This document shows positions 38,191 through 51,196 of a stretch of 64,000 nucleotides of DNA, piece after piece. The notes under the pieces are model-generated. The model was not told the origin of the DNA and did no database searches. It saw nothing but the letters and a program-made list of their open reading frames with translations. The DNA lies in contig NC_044576.1 of assembly GCF_901933205.1 (NCBI RefSeq), forward strand, positions 12,061,024 to 12,125,023. The letters run 5' to 3'. The translations under genes and the position numbers were made by a program. Position 1 is the stretch's first letter, and each line of letters begins with the position of its first letter. Source of the stretch: Camarhynchus parvulus. Taxonomy: Eukaryota; Chordata; Aves; Passeriformes; Thraupidae.

Positions 38191-38764
38191 GTAAGTAAGA
38201 ACTTTTAAGGAATTTGTTGTGACTTGAAGTGAAAGGTGAGATAGCCGGTGAAGAATTGTTTACAATTCAGTAAGAATCAGGATTAAACAAGTGACTTGTT
38301 CTTAATTTACTTTGAAAGTTTTAAAGTCACCCTCCTCTTCCATGTTGTGCAACATCAGAGTACAGGATGCTTAGCAGATACTATTAATTTCTAGTTTTGT
38401 GCGCTCTGGCATGCATGATTGGCTCATGAAGTAATGACTGTTTTAGACCACGATATAGAAAGAAATGAATATTACTGTGAAGCCTTAGCCAATTTTAGAA
38501 GCAGTCTGCAGTCAAATCTTTCTTGCATTTTTTTGTGAGAATCTCAGCTTGATTTTAAAGCATTAACAACGTTAAGAACTTCACATATGTTTTGGAGAAC
38601 CAGTTGAAGTGTGCGGGGTTCTCTGCATGGATCCTAGCTCACTTATTTTCATGTTTGTCTGCATGTAGTTATAGAGGATGGTCTTTTTCATATTTTGCTT
38701 TTTTATAATGTTTATTAAAAATATAATTGACAATTAGTCAAATAATTTAAAACACCCTTCAGCT

Positions 38765-38799
38765 ATCTCCAGAGATGTAAAGATGGTATCTCTGGAGAT
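38765..38799. repeat. Perfect 12-bp inverted repeat with 11-base loop
   Basis: ATCTCCAGAGAT at 38765-38776 is the exact reverse complement of ATCTCTGGAGAT at 38788-38799. Pairing does not extend beyond 12 bp, so it is too short for a typical microRNA precursor. A stable hairpin or a paired protein-binding site is possible. Confidence 0.9.
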
Positions 38800-41700
38800 T
38801 TAAAAAACCGACGCAGAAACCCTTTGTTGGAAATGAAGCTCGTCCGATAACAATTTTGCAAAACTGTTTCCTGTCAACATTCCATTATATTGATGCCATG
38901 CTGATATAGCTCCAGTCTCTGCCCTTCTGACCTGGATGCTAATGCTGTATTTTGCCTTGTATTTTTGTTCCATTTTCATAATCTTTACTCAATACAAGGA
39001 GTTCTTTTCTTCCTTTCCAAAGAAATGTTTCCAGAGGGACACTTCCAGTATGGTTAAACAAGGCTTAGAAGAACATATTTACCTCTTAATTTAACTAAGG
39101 GCTATAAATATTAAAAGGAAGTGAATTTCAGATGAAGTAAGAAAAAAATCAGAAAGCTTCAAGGATATTACCATAAAATTATAACCTGGGCAGATTGCAG
39201 AAATCAGATGATTCTGATGTAAATAAGTGTTTAGAAGTGCAGTCACTACCTGTTTGTACCAGACCATAATGATTGAAGGTCTGAAACAAAAGCTAAACAA
39301 TTTCAGTAAATACAAACTCGGCAAGGAAAATTTGCAAGCACAGGTTTGAAACGCACACAAAGAATATTGCTCATTTAAAGTTTTATATCCAATGGCACCA
39401 TGGTAGTGTTAAAATCAGCCGGATTGGGGTGATCCCCCAAAACCTTCACTTATACCTGTCCCTCAGTAAAATTGTAAATTGCACAATGTCTTTTGGCTAG
39501 CAGCCTGTCAAATTATTGATACTGTTTATAGTATCTTTAAATGATTACCAATGCAGTCTTTTGAATGAGGAAATTACACCATGGGGATGTAGCAAATCTG
39601 GTGGTCCTGGCTTATGGAAGATGACTAAAATGTATGTTTGAACAAGATTGACAGTGAGCACAATATACAAAGCATTCAGCTTTAGTTTCAAGAACTTCCA
39701 TACCCCACATTCCAAAATATCTACAAAGTAAGGCAGAAGATATTAATGCTATACTGCTGAGACATGACATGCCAGTATATTATGCATCGAGTGTAGCTCA
39801 TTAAAGATGACCTCTGGTAAGAGCTCTGCTGCAGAGTTCATGTATTTATTACAAAAACCCAACCCAAGCAACCAGAACCACAAGCCACCACACCTTCATG
39901 ATCAATACCTTTCATTTCATTAATTGCCCTGAATGAATATAAGCACAGTAAAAAAAAATTAAACAGAGTATAGCACACCTACACAATGTTACATGGCCAC
40001 CACTGTAACACCAATGGTGTTCCTACAGGAGTGCTGGGAGGAAGAGTCTAACTTGAATCCTTTAATTAAGATTTCATAGTGCTGTCAGCTGAGGTGGTGC
40101 TGTACACTGAACCAGACCACCTGTTTCCTGCTAGGTCACAACCACATGCAGGTATTCATAGACAGAGATTTGATGCTGCTGTTCCAATCTTCAAGAAGTG
40201 CTACTAAATAAAACTCTTAAGTTGCATCTTACCAGTAAAGACTCTGTTTTCTGATGCTCCAACTCACTGAAACACACACACATACAGACAGCATCCACCT
40301 AGTTAGCACTGTGAAAGAGGTGCAAAAATGCTTATCAAATCTGCATATGCAAGGCAGCAATTTAGCCAGAGCCATCTCTCTCCAGCTTAAGGAGTTGTGA
40401 GGCATCTACCAACTCGGTGTGCAAGCAGTGCTTAGCCATTTGTGAGCCAGCAAGACTTTTGTGGACCAGTGTTATTTACAGAAGCTACAGGAGAATTTTT
40501 GCTGAACGCATACATTTGGGCAAGGCATTTCATGGATATTCTGTATAGGAGATAATTTTCCTAATCATGCAAGAACACTTAGAGGAAAATGCACATTTAT
40601 ATCCAGTGAGATGAACTGGCAGAGCTCCTTCCCCCATGCTGCACCCCAAGAGATGTGGGAAGCCATATAACCAGAGAGGAATATCCCTTCCCCCAGCTAT
40701 ACAACCATCCATCTTTGGAAGTTACACAGGGTGCCTGCCAGCTTTAAACTGGCCCAAGTTACCTAAACTTCATCTGAAATTGCTATCATCAGAAGACTTG
40801 CTCTCTCTCCACCCTTATCTACCCAAAACAGGTACCCCTCATAATCTTATAGCATTAAAGCACTATAAAATATAAAGTATAACTAGTTAAGGCAATGGTC
40901 TTGGTTTCAAATGTTATTTCATTTTAATAGATGACAACTTCAGGGTAGAAATAGTTCTCCCTCCTTTTCCCCCCTCTTCATTAGACCAACTCTTAAAGTA
41001 GATGCTAGGTCTTAATTTAGTACAATTTGTTTCTCTAGAGATGTAAGTAAAACTACTTTTTGAAACCAGAAGAGTTAAATCAGCAAAACCCCATAAGGAT
41101 ACTTTTGTTTTAAGCCAAGTACTTTAGGAACTGTTTCAGCTAAGGTAAAATATATGCTACTCTTACAGCACGATCTAGGGGATATACATCTGTTGAAACA
41201 ATTCCACAGAAAAATGTCAAATGCAGATGATGAAGCAATAGATGAGTCCTTAGTGCAGTTATTTTCATGACTCCCAGTGTTGGTTCAGGTGGTTTCTCAC
41301 AGTGTAACTCTTGTTCCAGAATACATAAAGATGTAGAAACTTTTATTGTGATGGGAAACCAAAGGAAAGAAGCCAGCTAAAGAAGATTCACAAGGAAAGA
41401 AAATAATTTCAGGAAAAAACTTAGGCTAAGGATTGTGTGGTTGCCCCCATTATGTTTAAACATTTGTCTGCCATGTGGGAATTTGAGAAAAACGAAGTTT
41501 CACTTAGAGCATGAAATAAAAATGTTAATTGTGAATGATGTCCATTGTAAAGTAGGCCCATTCATTACACTTGTGACCATTAACTTCATAAGTGCCAGCA
41601 GCACATTGAGAAAATGCAGGGAGAAGGATCATTCCCTCCAGAGCTGTGTCTCATGGCTCAGCTGTGAGCTGCTGAGCCCCACCAATCTGACACCTTGACA

Positions 41701-42279
41701 GAAACAGCCGTGGGTGGGTTTGAGGACTTGCCCTTGCCAACTGGTGCTGGAACTCAGAAATAACACAGTAAAAGTATGGATGGAAAAACTGGAGAAAAAG
41801 GAGTAAGAGCAAAGAAAACCCTACTAATATCCTATACCTCTTGCTCATACATGCAGCATGGTAATAATATTAGGTGCTGTAAATCAAGAAAAGTACATAT
41901 AAATACACCCATGTGTTTGTGGAGAGAGACATATTTAGTCTAAGCTGAAGATACAAAGTTTTAGGAGGGCCCAAAAGCCTACAGTCAGGAAAGCTTTTAG
42001 GTTTAAATACGTATTCTAATGATCAACATTTAGCAAAGCTTACTGCAAGACACCGGGTGTCCCAGTGGTGTTGACATAGACTTTATAAGTTTCTGGTCTA
42101 AGTGTGTGTTTAGCTGACCTGGATGCATAGGAAGATGAAGCTTGCAAACAGGCTTAGGGAGCATATTTTTTAGTGGTTTAGCATAAAAGAATAAATAGAG
42201 ATGGAATTAAATTTGTGTTCAATTTAATTTGGTTTTTTGTGTTCTTTACCATATACCTAAATGCAAGTTATGTCCATAT

Positions 42280-42371
42280 ACACAAAATGAAACAAAATAA
42301 AACAAAAAAATCAACAACAACAACAAAAAACAGAACAAAAAAACCCACAACCAAACACCCCCAAAAAAAAA
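42280..42371 (+). repeat. A/C-rich low-complexity tract
   Basis: This tract on the plus strand is dominated by A with C (AAC and AAAC units, then CCCC and a run of nine A). It resembles the tracts at 19.9 and 62.4 kb in composition and strand. Confidence 0.85.
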
Positions 42372-44367
42372 GGTAACATGAATTTGAATTAGAACACTTC
42401 CTCCAGACTTCTCTTCTTTGAGGCAGGTTCTTTGCTGGTGCAAATTTCCATAATTTAAATGAGTTACAACTGCTTGCACCAGCTAGACTTGGACCCATCT
42501 ATCACCTCTATTATCTAGATAATGTGGAAAATAATCTGTTCAGAGCTTTCATTTTGAAAACAATGTCATGTTACAATTCTCAGCAGAGTCAAAAGGCTCC
42601 CCAAAGCCATGCATGAAAAATAAACTGTAACCTTTTAAGATTTCCAAGCTGTATGATAAATAATACTGAACTAATAATAACTCAGAGAGAAAGAGAAACA
42701 CTGTTTATCTTATTTTTCTGCTTTAGGGGAAAGAATCTAGGTAGCAGATTTTGTCATGATTTTATTGCTCATTTTCTGTTCTGCAGGTTTCTTTCTTTGT
42801 GCTCATAGACGGTAATGACTTTTGCAAGAGAAATAAATTGTATTTCCATGGGAGCCGGGGCGTTAGGCAAATTGCAAAAGATGATGATGAAATTTGGACT
42901 AAGCTCACAACACGCTCTAGGTCCTGATGATTTAAAAACATTCCTTTAGCAATAAAAATCAAGTCCTTAAGTGCAATCCTAGCAGCCTGCATGAAAACAA
43001 AAACATACACAGGATTATTCTGGTTTGATTTATAGTGCTTTTGCCTACTGGAAAACTTAATGCAAGAAGCTTGCCAAGGTCAGTGCTTCTGCTTTCAGAT
43101 TTCTTTATGAAAAAGGAGAAAGCAAGCTGCATTTTCAATTTTTTAAAGGCTCTGGCACAACGCCAGCCACTAGGCATTCAAGAGGTGTTCTGTAGTCCAT
43201 TCAACTGTAACATAAAGTTTTGTAAAAGGTATGCTAGCATATTCTGCACTGGCTCTGCTAATCAGTAATGTTCCACTAAATTGGCCACTGTCATATTAAA
43301 GAAAGATCTACACAGTTTGTGCCCTCTTGTAACAATAATATTTGACAATAATTATAGTGATACCAAGGTGTAGGTGGTCCAGTTGGCAAGAATAGCACAA
43401 TATTTCTCTTTAATAGTGACTTGATCAAACATGTGTGGGTGCTTTGTTGAGGCTTGAAGAGGATTATAATAGCTGAAATAAGATGAGATAATTTGCTGAC
43501 AAAGTTGTTTCTTCTTTAGGAGAACACATCCTTCTGTGCATGTGTGTGTGTACATGAATATCCCCCCACACAACCACCTCCCAGAGAAAATAACCCTTAA
43601 GCAGCTGTGCACTGAGAATGCTGATGGGGTGGAGCACTGTGCCAGAGGGAGAAGGGAAAGCATGCCAGGCTTTGTCTGTTGGGGAAGAGGCTTTAACAAA
43701 CAAGGACACAGCATTTCTGCCCTCAAATGAAGGAATGGTGACTGTGACATGGCAGATATTGTGCAAGGGTAAATTTTGTTTAATACCACAGGGTCGCCTC
43801 TCCGAGCTCTGGACAGTTGTGTCTGCCACATGCTACAATTTGCCATACATTGACTGCACCAGCACAATAAATGATACAAGCCAGAGTGCTGGAATGATCC
43901 CTGTTTAAGACAGCAAACCTCTGTATCCTCACTGCCTACAGAACACAGGAGTGAGCCTTCAGCAGAAAGAGCTCCCATGCCAGATGTCCTCCCCCCAAGC
44001 AGCCAAATTATCCCTGCCTGAAGGGCCACATTATTCACTGGGCCAGATAGCTCTACAGGGCAGCTCTACCAGGGGCTTGGGGACAGTTCTTACCAACAGC
44101 TTAGCTCAGAATTCTCAGTGGTGTTCTTGACAGACCATTGTGTGGCAATGCCCTTCTGCACCTTTAGCCTGCCTTGGCATGACTGGTGAGGCCAGTGAAA
44201 AATGGCAAAATGAGACATTGCTGCTGCTGCTGGAATAAGCAGCCCCCAGGAAATGGTCAGTGGTGGGAGCTGGAGTAGTGGTTTTGATGTTGTACAGAGG
44301 TGTGAATGTGTGTGCAAAATGAAAGAAGCCTCAGCTTTCAGAAATAAATCTTTGAGATGACACAGGA

Positions 44368-44622
44368 ACACAGAATGCTTGGGGTTGGCAGGGACCTCGG
44401 GGAATCATCCAGTTCAATGCCCCTGCTCCAGCAGGACCAGCTAGGACTGGTTGCCCAGGACACTGTTGTCAGGTTTTGAGTATGTCCACAGCTGGAGACT
44501 TCGCAACCCCTCTGTCCAACTTACTCACTGTTCAACCACCTCCACAGTTACTGCTCTTTTGTGTTCGGGTGGAGTTTCACACGTGTCAGTTTGTCCCCAT
44601 TGCCTCTGTCCTGTCTCTGGAA
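44368..44622 (-). mobile_element. CR1 LINE 3' fragment
   Basis: The plus strand reads as the reverse complement of an avian CR1 tail. It starts with a degenerate form of the terminal motif (CACAGAATGCTTGGGGTTGG), then GGGACCTCGGGGAATCATCC. Further on it has a diverged segment about a first-pass 'sharing the line' of CR1: GAGTATGTCCACAGCTGGAG, CCTCTGTCCAACTTACTC and CCCCATTGCCTCTGTCCTGT. CR1 is a non-LTR retrotransposon and most copies are 5'-truncated, as here. No reverse transcriptase sequence remains. Orientation is minus, with the element's 3' end at about 44368. Confidence 0.9.
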
Positions 44623-47600
44623 CATGCAACCTGAGCCAGATGAATGATCAGTCAATTCACACTGAATTAATGGAAGTCTGCATGGACACAGCAATCAGCC
44701 TAATCAAGAAACCTGTGCAATCTCTCTGAGGGGAACCATATTTTTTTCCTTTATTTCTCTCTACTCCTTTTCCAGTATCCTGTCTAGTTTATCAGGAAAG
44801 CCTAATGTGGACATCTGCAAAGATGACAACTTGAATATGTTGGAAGAAGTGAGTGGGGGCTGTGGGGTGGTACAGCGTGGTAAGGATGTTACCTGGGATA
44901 TCTGTGGAAGTGTCAGATTTTCTTCAGCTGTACATGAAAGGTGAAATAACAAATGCTTGAGATTTAAACTTGCTTAGCCAGTTCACAAACTGGAACTGAA
45001 TTGTACCACAATGATTTAAATAATTTGGTACTTTCTTCTTTTGCAAGAACAATAAAAATTAGTATTCTGTCAATTTCCAGATGTTTTAGCCCCTTCTTAA
45101 AACAATAACAGAACTGAAACTGACTGCCCAATTTCAATGAAGCCCTGTATTCAATCCCTGGTAGTGTGTACCCACTGCCTCTAGCATTTTACAATGCAAA
45201 CCAGTGGTTAGCAATCAGAAAAGAAGCCAGAGCCTGGACTAGTATTTCCCATTGCATTTACGCTGATACCTTATGAGGTAATTATGAGATAATGCACAAG
45301 ATCCCTGTGGTTCCCCCTCCTTTGCCTCAGTGTGTCTCTTGTGTACCCTTTGTGGCGCCCAGAGGACACCATGGTACCCCAGCAGGAAAGCTGCCCCCAC
45401 ACACAGAGTGATGCATTATGACATTGATCTAACACAGATGCAGGGCAGGACAGCAGCTCTGTGCTTCAGCCTGGCCACCAGCCCTGGGGGCCCAGTCCAG
45501 CTGCTGATGTCCTGATGCAGCACACCAGGCCACACAAGATCTCAGCCTGAGGTAACACAGCCGCAGGCAGATTTTCTGTGATTGCTCTGTTCCTCACCTC
45601 CACCTTCACTACATGCTGAGAATACTTTCATTTGAGACACTAACAAAGACTGGCAGACCCCAGAAATCACCTGTTGCAGTTTCTGCTCTGATTTTTCTCA
45701 GGGAGGACAAGAAATCCCTTATGGGGGATAGCTCATTGCTCCCCCCTCCTACCCCTTCAAATCTGGAAGACCTCCCTGGATAACTTCCAGCAACTGTTCC
45801 ATATATCAGAATAGGCTTTCCTCTTTGTTCCAAAAATATTGGAAAGAACTGACAACAGCAAATAAAAGAATTAGTTGCTAGTGGAGGATATTGCAAGATG
45901 GTCATTAGTTCAAACAAACAGGACAAGTTCTAGTTAGTCTTCCAAGATTAAAAAGAACCACTGTACAATACTAATGCTTTATGGTCAGTAAAATGATTTC
46001 TGGAATAAATAGATAATTTTGAGACACAAATTATTATCCTGCCCTTGATTTATTAATTCTCAATAACCACAAAGTGTGAGCAGGAATGTTACTAAAGCCA
46101 CCTGAAAGCATATAACTGAATTTCAATTAGATGATATTATAATTGTGTACTAATTCAGACAAATGCTTTGTTCACTTGTCTCTGAAACAAGAATAGAAAA
46201 AGAATATTTTGTTTAAGTTTTAGTGTTTTGATATAGTTTGTCAGCTCAGTAACTCCAGCCCATGTTCCTGGTTTGTACAGAGAGGAGCATAAAAATAAGT
46301 GGACATTCATTTCCATAGGTATTACTATAAAATAGTGTGAGAGAGATTTTCATCACATCATATAAAGTAACTTTCCCTCTTACAAGACAAAACAAATCAA
46401 CAAAACAGTTCAATATTTATAATTTGGAAGAAGTATTTGGAGAGGAACCTGTTTTAAAATAAAAAGCAGTTCTGAATTCTTTCTTCCTTAAAGGTCATAC
46501 CTGCTTTAGTAGGCTAATTTTAAATACATCTGAGACACTATTCAAAGTAATGAGATCAGAGCTAATGGGTTCATTCACCCAATCATGAAAATCTCATTTT
46601 TCTGTCCTTAATGCACGCTTGAAAAAAAAAATCAGGGTTTTTGTCATCCAAAGAGGAGCTAACAGCGAGCATGACAGAATAAGCAGTTTTCACAGAGGAG
46701 CAGATAGTTTGATTTGGCCTATGTGACTGCCCAAGGCATGAGACATTCTCTCAGCTAAAGGAACCTGGAGCCTCCATTCATCACATCACCGGCTATCTTC
46801 TTTGCATGGGTGGTTAAGTTCCACGTGAACATTGAACAGTCAGCAGCCCAGGCACCCAGCAGGTGTGAAGCCCCAGCACAAGCAGGGGAGCACCCTTTAT
46901 GTGCCAGCAGAACCTGCCTTTGCTGCAAAGTGAGAGCAGCTCAGCAAGTGTAAGGCAAAGCTTCTCGGGAAGTTTACACTGGTTACTTCAAAAGAAGCCA
47001 GCTGGCCACCATCACTGGAAGCTGAAGCCAACATGCAATTTAAATCAGACCACAGGCAGAGATTTATCTGTGCTCCATCTGTAATGTGGGGATGAGATCG
47101 AACTGTGCAACTTTGTGTTTGAGAGGTACCTTGAGACGGGGTGGAAGGCCAAAAGGGAGTGCCAAAGATTCTGTTATTATGAAAAGCCATTCAAAGATAA
47201 GCAAATGTTGATGTTAGCAAAAGCATCAACTTCCAAAGCCTTTTTCAATTCTTCTATGAAGTAAATTAATTTACATATGAAATACCCCAAATGTATTTTC
47301 TTTGGTAACAGCAAATTATCTTCCTATCAAGTAAGTACAGATTGCAGAAACCTAATTGGACTTTAACAACTTGTGAAAAATTATGGATGTTGTATTTTAT
47401 ACATGTAAATGTTTGATTTTGTTTAAAAAACAGTCCCTTACCAAAGGAAAAAATCAATACATTTCATGTAAATGAAGCTAAACATAAGTGTCCCTATTGT
47501 AGCCTCAACTTGTTTATGTAACTCCATTGGCAGCAATGGATGCTGTGTACGTATCCAACTGAGTGACATATTGTGTTAGCAAGAATCTCACAATTACAGA

Positions 47601-47709
47601 CAATTATCTTCTTTTTTGCACCTGGTGCTCACAAGCATTCTTTGTTAGCTTTCTAAATTTCTTGAAAAAGGAAAGATTTTTATGTAAATCTCTAATGTCT
47701 CCTGAAGTT

Positions 47710-47780
47710 AAATAACCCCCAAACCAAGGCACCACGACCACCAAAAACCCCAGAACAACACAGCAGAACTACAAAATATC
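47710..47780 (+). repeat. A/C-rich low-complexity tract
   Basis: About 70 bases of mostly A and C (CCAAA, CACCA and ACCACC type units) on the plus strand. It is more irregular than the other A/C tracts and has two G-containing interruptions near its middle. Confidence 0.65.
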
Positions 47781-49436
47781 ACTAACAACTCTTAAAACAC
47801 CACCATATGATGATGGTGGTTTAAACTGCACAAAAGTAAAAAAGTTCCAGGTATAAACAGCTTCTCTGTTCAGAAAGAAACAAAAAAAGGAATACTGAAA
47901 TAATTAGCAGTAGTCTAAGTCTCTGGATTATGCAAACATGTACTGCAAGAAATCCTTTTCCACCCAATCTTCTGCACATGTGCCTCCTGCAGCACTTCAT
48001 ATCAAGTCAAATCTGAGTGCTCAGGTAACACAGGAATTACCCTTGTTCTTCAGAGCATGAAAGAGGAAGGTCTGTCAAGAGGTAGAGACCCTTATTCCCC
48101 AGATGCTGTTGCACAGAAACAGCAGCAGTCCCAACACCCAGGCTGAATAATAATTTCTGTTGTTAAAGAAACGTGTGGCATTTTTGAAAGGCTGTAACTT
48201 CCACTACTTAAGGTAAAATGCTGAAAGTTGACAGTGACAAATACCTATGATTAGAGGCATGTTCTTTGCTCAGCCTATATATTCCTCTTTCAGTTTGGAT
48301 AAGTTATTAACTTCTGACCTTCGCCACTTCCTTTAAAGCATTTTCAATATTCCAGAAATGTTGTGTGTTCAGCCAAAACCCTAACAAACATTACAATGTT
48401 AGGCTCATGCCTCTGCCAAAGCATCAGCAGTGCCACATGGACACTGATGCAGCAGAGAGAAATAGAGTGAGAAACAGAGAATGTGTCCTCCCTCCCAGAG
48501 CTTCTGCTCACCTCTCTACTCTCTGACACAGCTGAACCTGTGGGCTCCACTACTGCTATGGAGTTCTCTCTTTCCACCCCTCCAATAAAATGAGAAATTT
48601 CCTTTGGATTTCCTCAGGGAGCATCCAACACCAGACCACAATACCAGAAACTAATGGGTCTCTTCAGAATCACAGTTTCTTCTACTGCAAACCAATTTCA
48701 GTTTAATTGAACTAATTTCAACTCAATGGAATATTCTCTCTTTGGAAAAGTACAGAACTGCATACACAAAAGTATATTTAAAATAACCTTTCTAAAGTAA
48801 GTTTAGGTACTTGAAATGCACAGAGTGGCAGATCAGTCTGGCACTTGACCTCAACTCCGCCCTCTTGCATGTAACAGGGTATGATGCAGTCTTTAATTAT
48901 ATGGTTACATAATTATATTTCCACAGAAACCCAGATTTCTTCGGTGGAGTGGGATATAGAATGAAAGCATATGGCTTTAAAAATGTATTTATGGTAATTT
49001 AAAGAGATTAAAAAACAACCAGTACTGAAAAGATCATTTATCTCAGCAGTAGCAGATGGGGCTCCTGCTGAGATCAGGACTTCATTGTGCTCTGCTCCGT
49101 ACATGCACATTAGATCAGACAGCAGTTGTTCCAAAGACTTTACAGTCTAAGTAGGGCAGTCAGGCAAAACTACAGGAAAAGGAATTATTTCCTTCATGTT
49201 ACTAAGGGGGAAGTGGATGTACTGAAGCACAAATAAGTTAAAGCAAGGTCAAGTGACTGAATTCAGTTTTGCTAAGGTGAAACCAATTTTAACCCATTAC
49301 TACTGGCCTCCTGATCTTATACTGGTTAGAGCTACTGGTTTGTAAGAGGAATATAATTCTAGGCACTCACAGATTTAGAGGATGGGAAGACTAGCCGTGA
49401 GTTAGGTTAGTCTTAGTAGTTTCCCATTATTCCAGA

Positions 49437-49770
49437 TGTCTCTAAATATCTGAAGGGAGGTGTCAGAGATGGAGCCAAGCCCAGCTCGGTGGTGACAAGC
49501 TATAAGAGAAGAGGAAATGGACAGAAACTGATGCACAGGAAATTCCACCTGAGCATGAGGAAGAAATTCTTTACTGAACAGTGACAGGGTGCAGTAATGC
49601 ACAGGAACAGGGTGCCTGGAGAGGCTCTGGAATCTCCCTCACTGGAGATATTGAGCTGTCTGGATGCAATCCTGTGCCCTGTGCACTGGGATGGCCCTGC
49701 CTGAGCAGGGAGGTGGGACCAGACTCACCCCCTGTGGTCCCTTCCAACCTGGCCCCTTCTGGGATTTGCT
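49437..49770 (+). mobile_element. CR1 LINE 3' fragment
   Basis: The plus strand matches the sense 3' part of avian CR1. Landmarks in order are CTAAATATCTGAAGGGAGG, GAGGAAGAAATTCTTTACTG, a CTGGAGAGGCTCTGG segment, CTCACTGGAGATATTGA, TGAGCAGGGAGGTGGGACCA and GTCCCTTCCAACCTGG. The usual terminal octamer repeats are lost or degraded. About 330 bases are present and no coding region remains. Many substitutions against the familiar consensus suggest an old insertion. Confidence 0.9.
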
Positions 49771-51100
49771 GCTGTACTTGTTTATCAGTGTTACAACTGT
49801 AACACTTTTGCTCTTCCCTTCATGGCCGTGACACGCCAAGCTGCTCAATAACCTTGCCCTAGCAGTTAATTTTGTTATAGAAAATTAAAAACTATCAACG
49901 GATATTTCCTCTTAAAGGGAAAAGTTCGGAAATGGCTTCACAAAATAAACTAAGATTAGCAGCCTTAGAATTAGTAACTAACTAGGTAAGCATGTTACAC
50001 AAGTGTGACATGTTTTAATTGAATTTACAAGTTCTTTGCAAAAGAGAGGCAAAGCACTGCTAACAGAGTGCTGAAGGTCAGGACTAGAGATAATTTGTCT
50101 CTTCCAGAATCAATAGTGTCTAATAAAAAACATTCGGTGGTCTAAAGCTAGTATAGTGGATTCAAGAATTTCAAGATCTCAAAAAAATCTGATGAGAAAG
50201 GATCACTAAAGTTTTGCTTATCCAGGAAAAGGTTTGTCAAAGAACAGAGATTTCCTTTAGGCTAGTGAAACCCTTCAGTTGACAACTCCTAGACAGCCTG
50301 CCTCAAGATTTCTTAGTTCTCCTTTGTCTGCTTTCTCTCACCCAAATATGCTGCAGAATAGTTTGTTAAAGGGAGTTCCTTGGAAAGGTGCATGTGGTTT
50401 GGGGAAGACTTTGAACAGAAAATCAGGTAATAATGTAATGTTATTTCAAAAGAATACTTTGCAATATTACAGAAATACAGTGTATTTCTCTTCTTTGGGA
50501 AAGCTGGAGCAAATATATTTTTATTACATGCATGTGTGTATAAACCAATAAGAGACAACAATTATTCAATTCAATTAGTATGGTTAAAAAAGTTATGTAA
50601 CACAGATCTCACATTTCCTTTACACATACGAATTTCCAAAAAAAATTTCATCTATAAACCAACATGAACAGCTGCAGTGCTTTTCAGGCCTCAGTGATAC
50701 AGGCAATATAGAGAATATAACTAAACTCATTTGCTGAAGAGAGGAATCAGTCTCTCCTATTCTGCATGCATTCAACCATCTGTATGACATACCTGAAGAA
50801 ATCTTGCCATTATAGTATTCTATAATTTGTCAGTGTTACTACATATTTCAAAAAAGAAAACCTGTTTCAGTGCATAAGGAAAGCCTTTAGTCCGAACAGA
50901 CTTACTCAGACTTTTTCTAATTATCTCTATTAGACCTTGACTCAGAAAGAACATTCCTAATATAAATGTCTTAATGAAACTGTTAGAAGATTCAGGGTCA
51001 AGCCTTTGAACCTGCAAGGTAATCTTGAAGGCCAACTCTTCTTTCTCACAGCTCTTTGCTATAGTTTATGGTAATAGAAGTGGCAATCTTTTACACTTAC

Positions 51101-51196
51101 CCTGAACAGCTCTGAAAATGGCACTAGGTGGTTTAAATAGAATAGGAAATAATGTGGGGAGTGTAGAAATTCCCAGTGTTGGCAAGATCCCAGCAT
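51101..51196 (-). other. Candidate internal exon, unrecognised
   Basis: On the minus strand an acceptor-like site (tatgtccatcctatag) and a consensus donor (GCTGTTCAGG followed by gtaagtgt) bound 96 bases. One frame is open and encodes about 31 residues including GILPTLGISTLPTLFPILF, a hydrophobic stretch, and PPSAIFRAVQ. No family is recognised. Read upstream, the frame stays open into what would be the intron, so openness alone proves little. Confidence 0.15.

Larger units (their letters stand above)
35862..44367. other. Non-coding stretch, few features
   Basis: Between 38.0 and 38.7 kb the sequence is non-repetitive with scattered CpG and motifs such as GCATGCATGATTGGCTCAT, which could be a conserved non-coding element. 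At 43.35-44.04 kb GC rises, and the longest open frame of the window (minus strand, 228 codons counted from a GTG) appears with overlapping frames on the other strand. I see no domain in it and treat it as non-coding. Confidence 0.55.

Noticed and set aside
43352..44038. Longest open frame of the window, 228 codons on the minus strand
   Set aside because: It opens with GTG rather than ATG, sits in a GC-rich patch where overlapping frames are open on both strands, is rich in Cys, Trp, Leu and Ser as random GC-rich translation is, and shows no domain or splice support.
45609..45926. Minus-strand frame with glycine/serine-rich segment
   Set aside because: No splice sites in suitable places and no recognisable domain; might be an old repeat but no element could be named.
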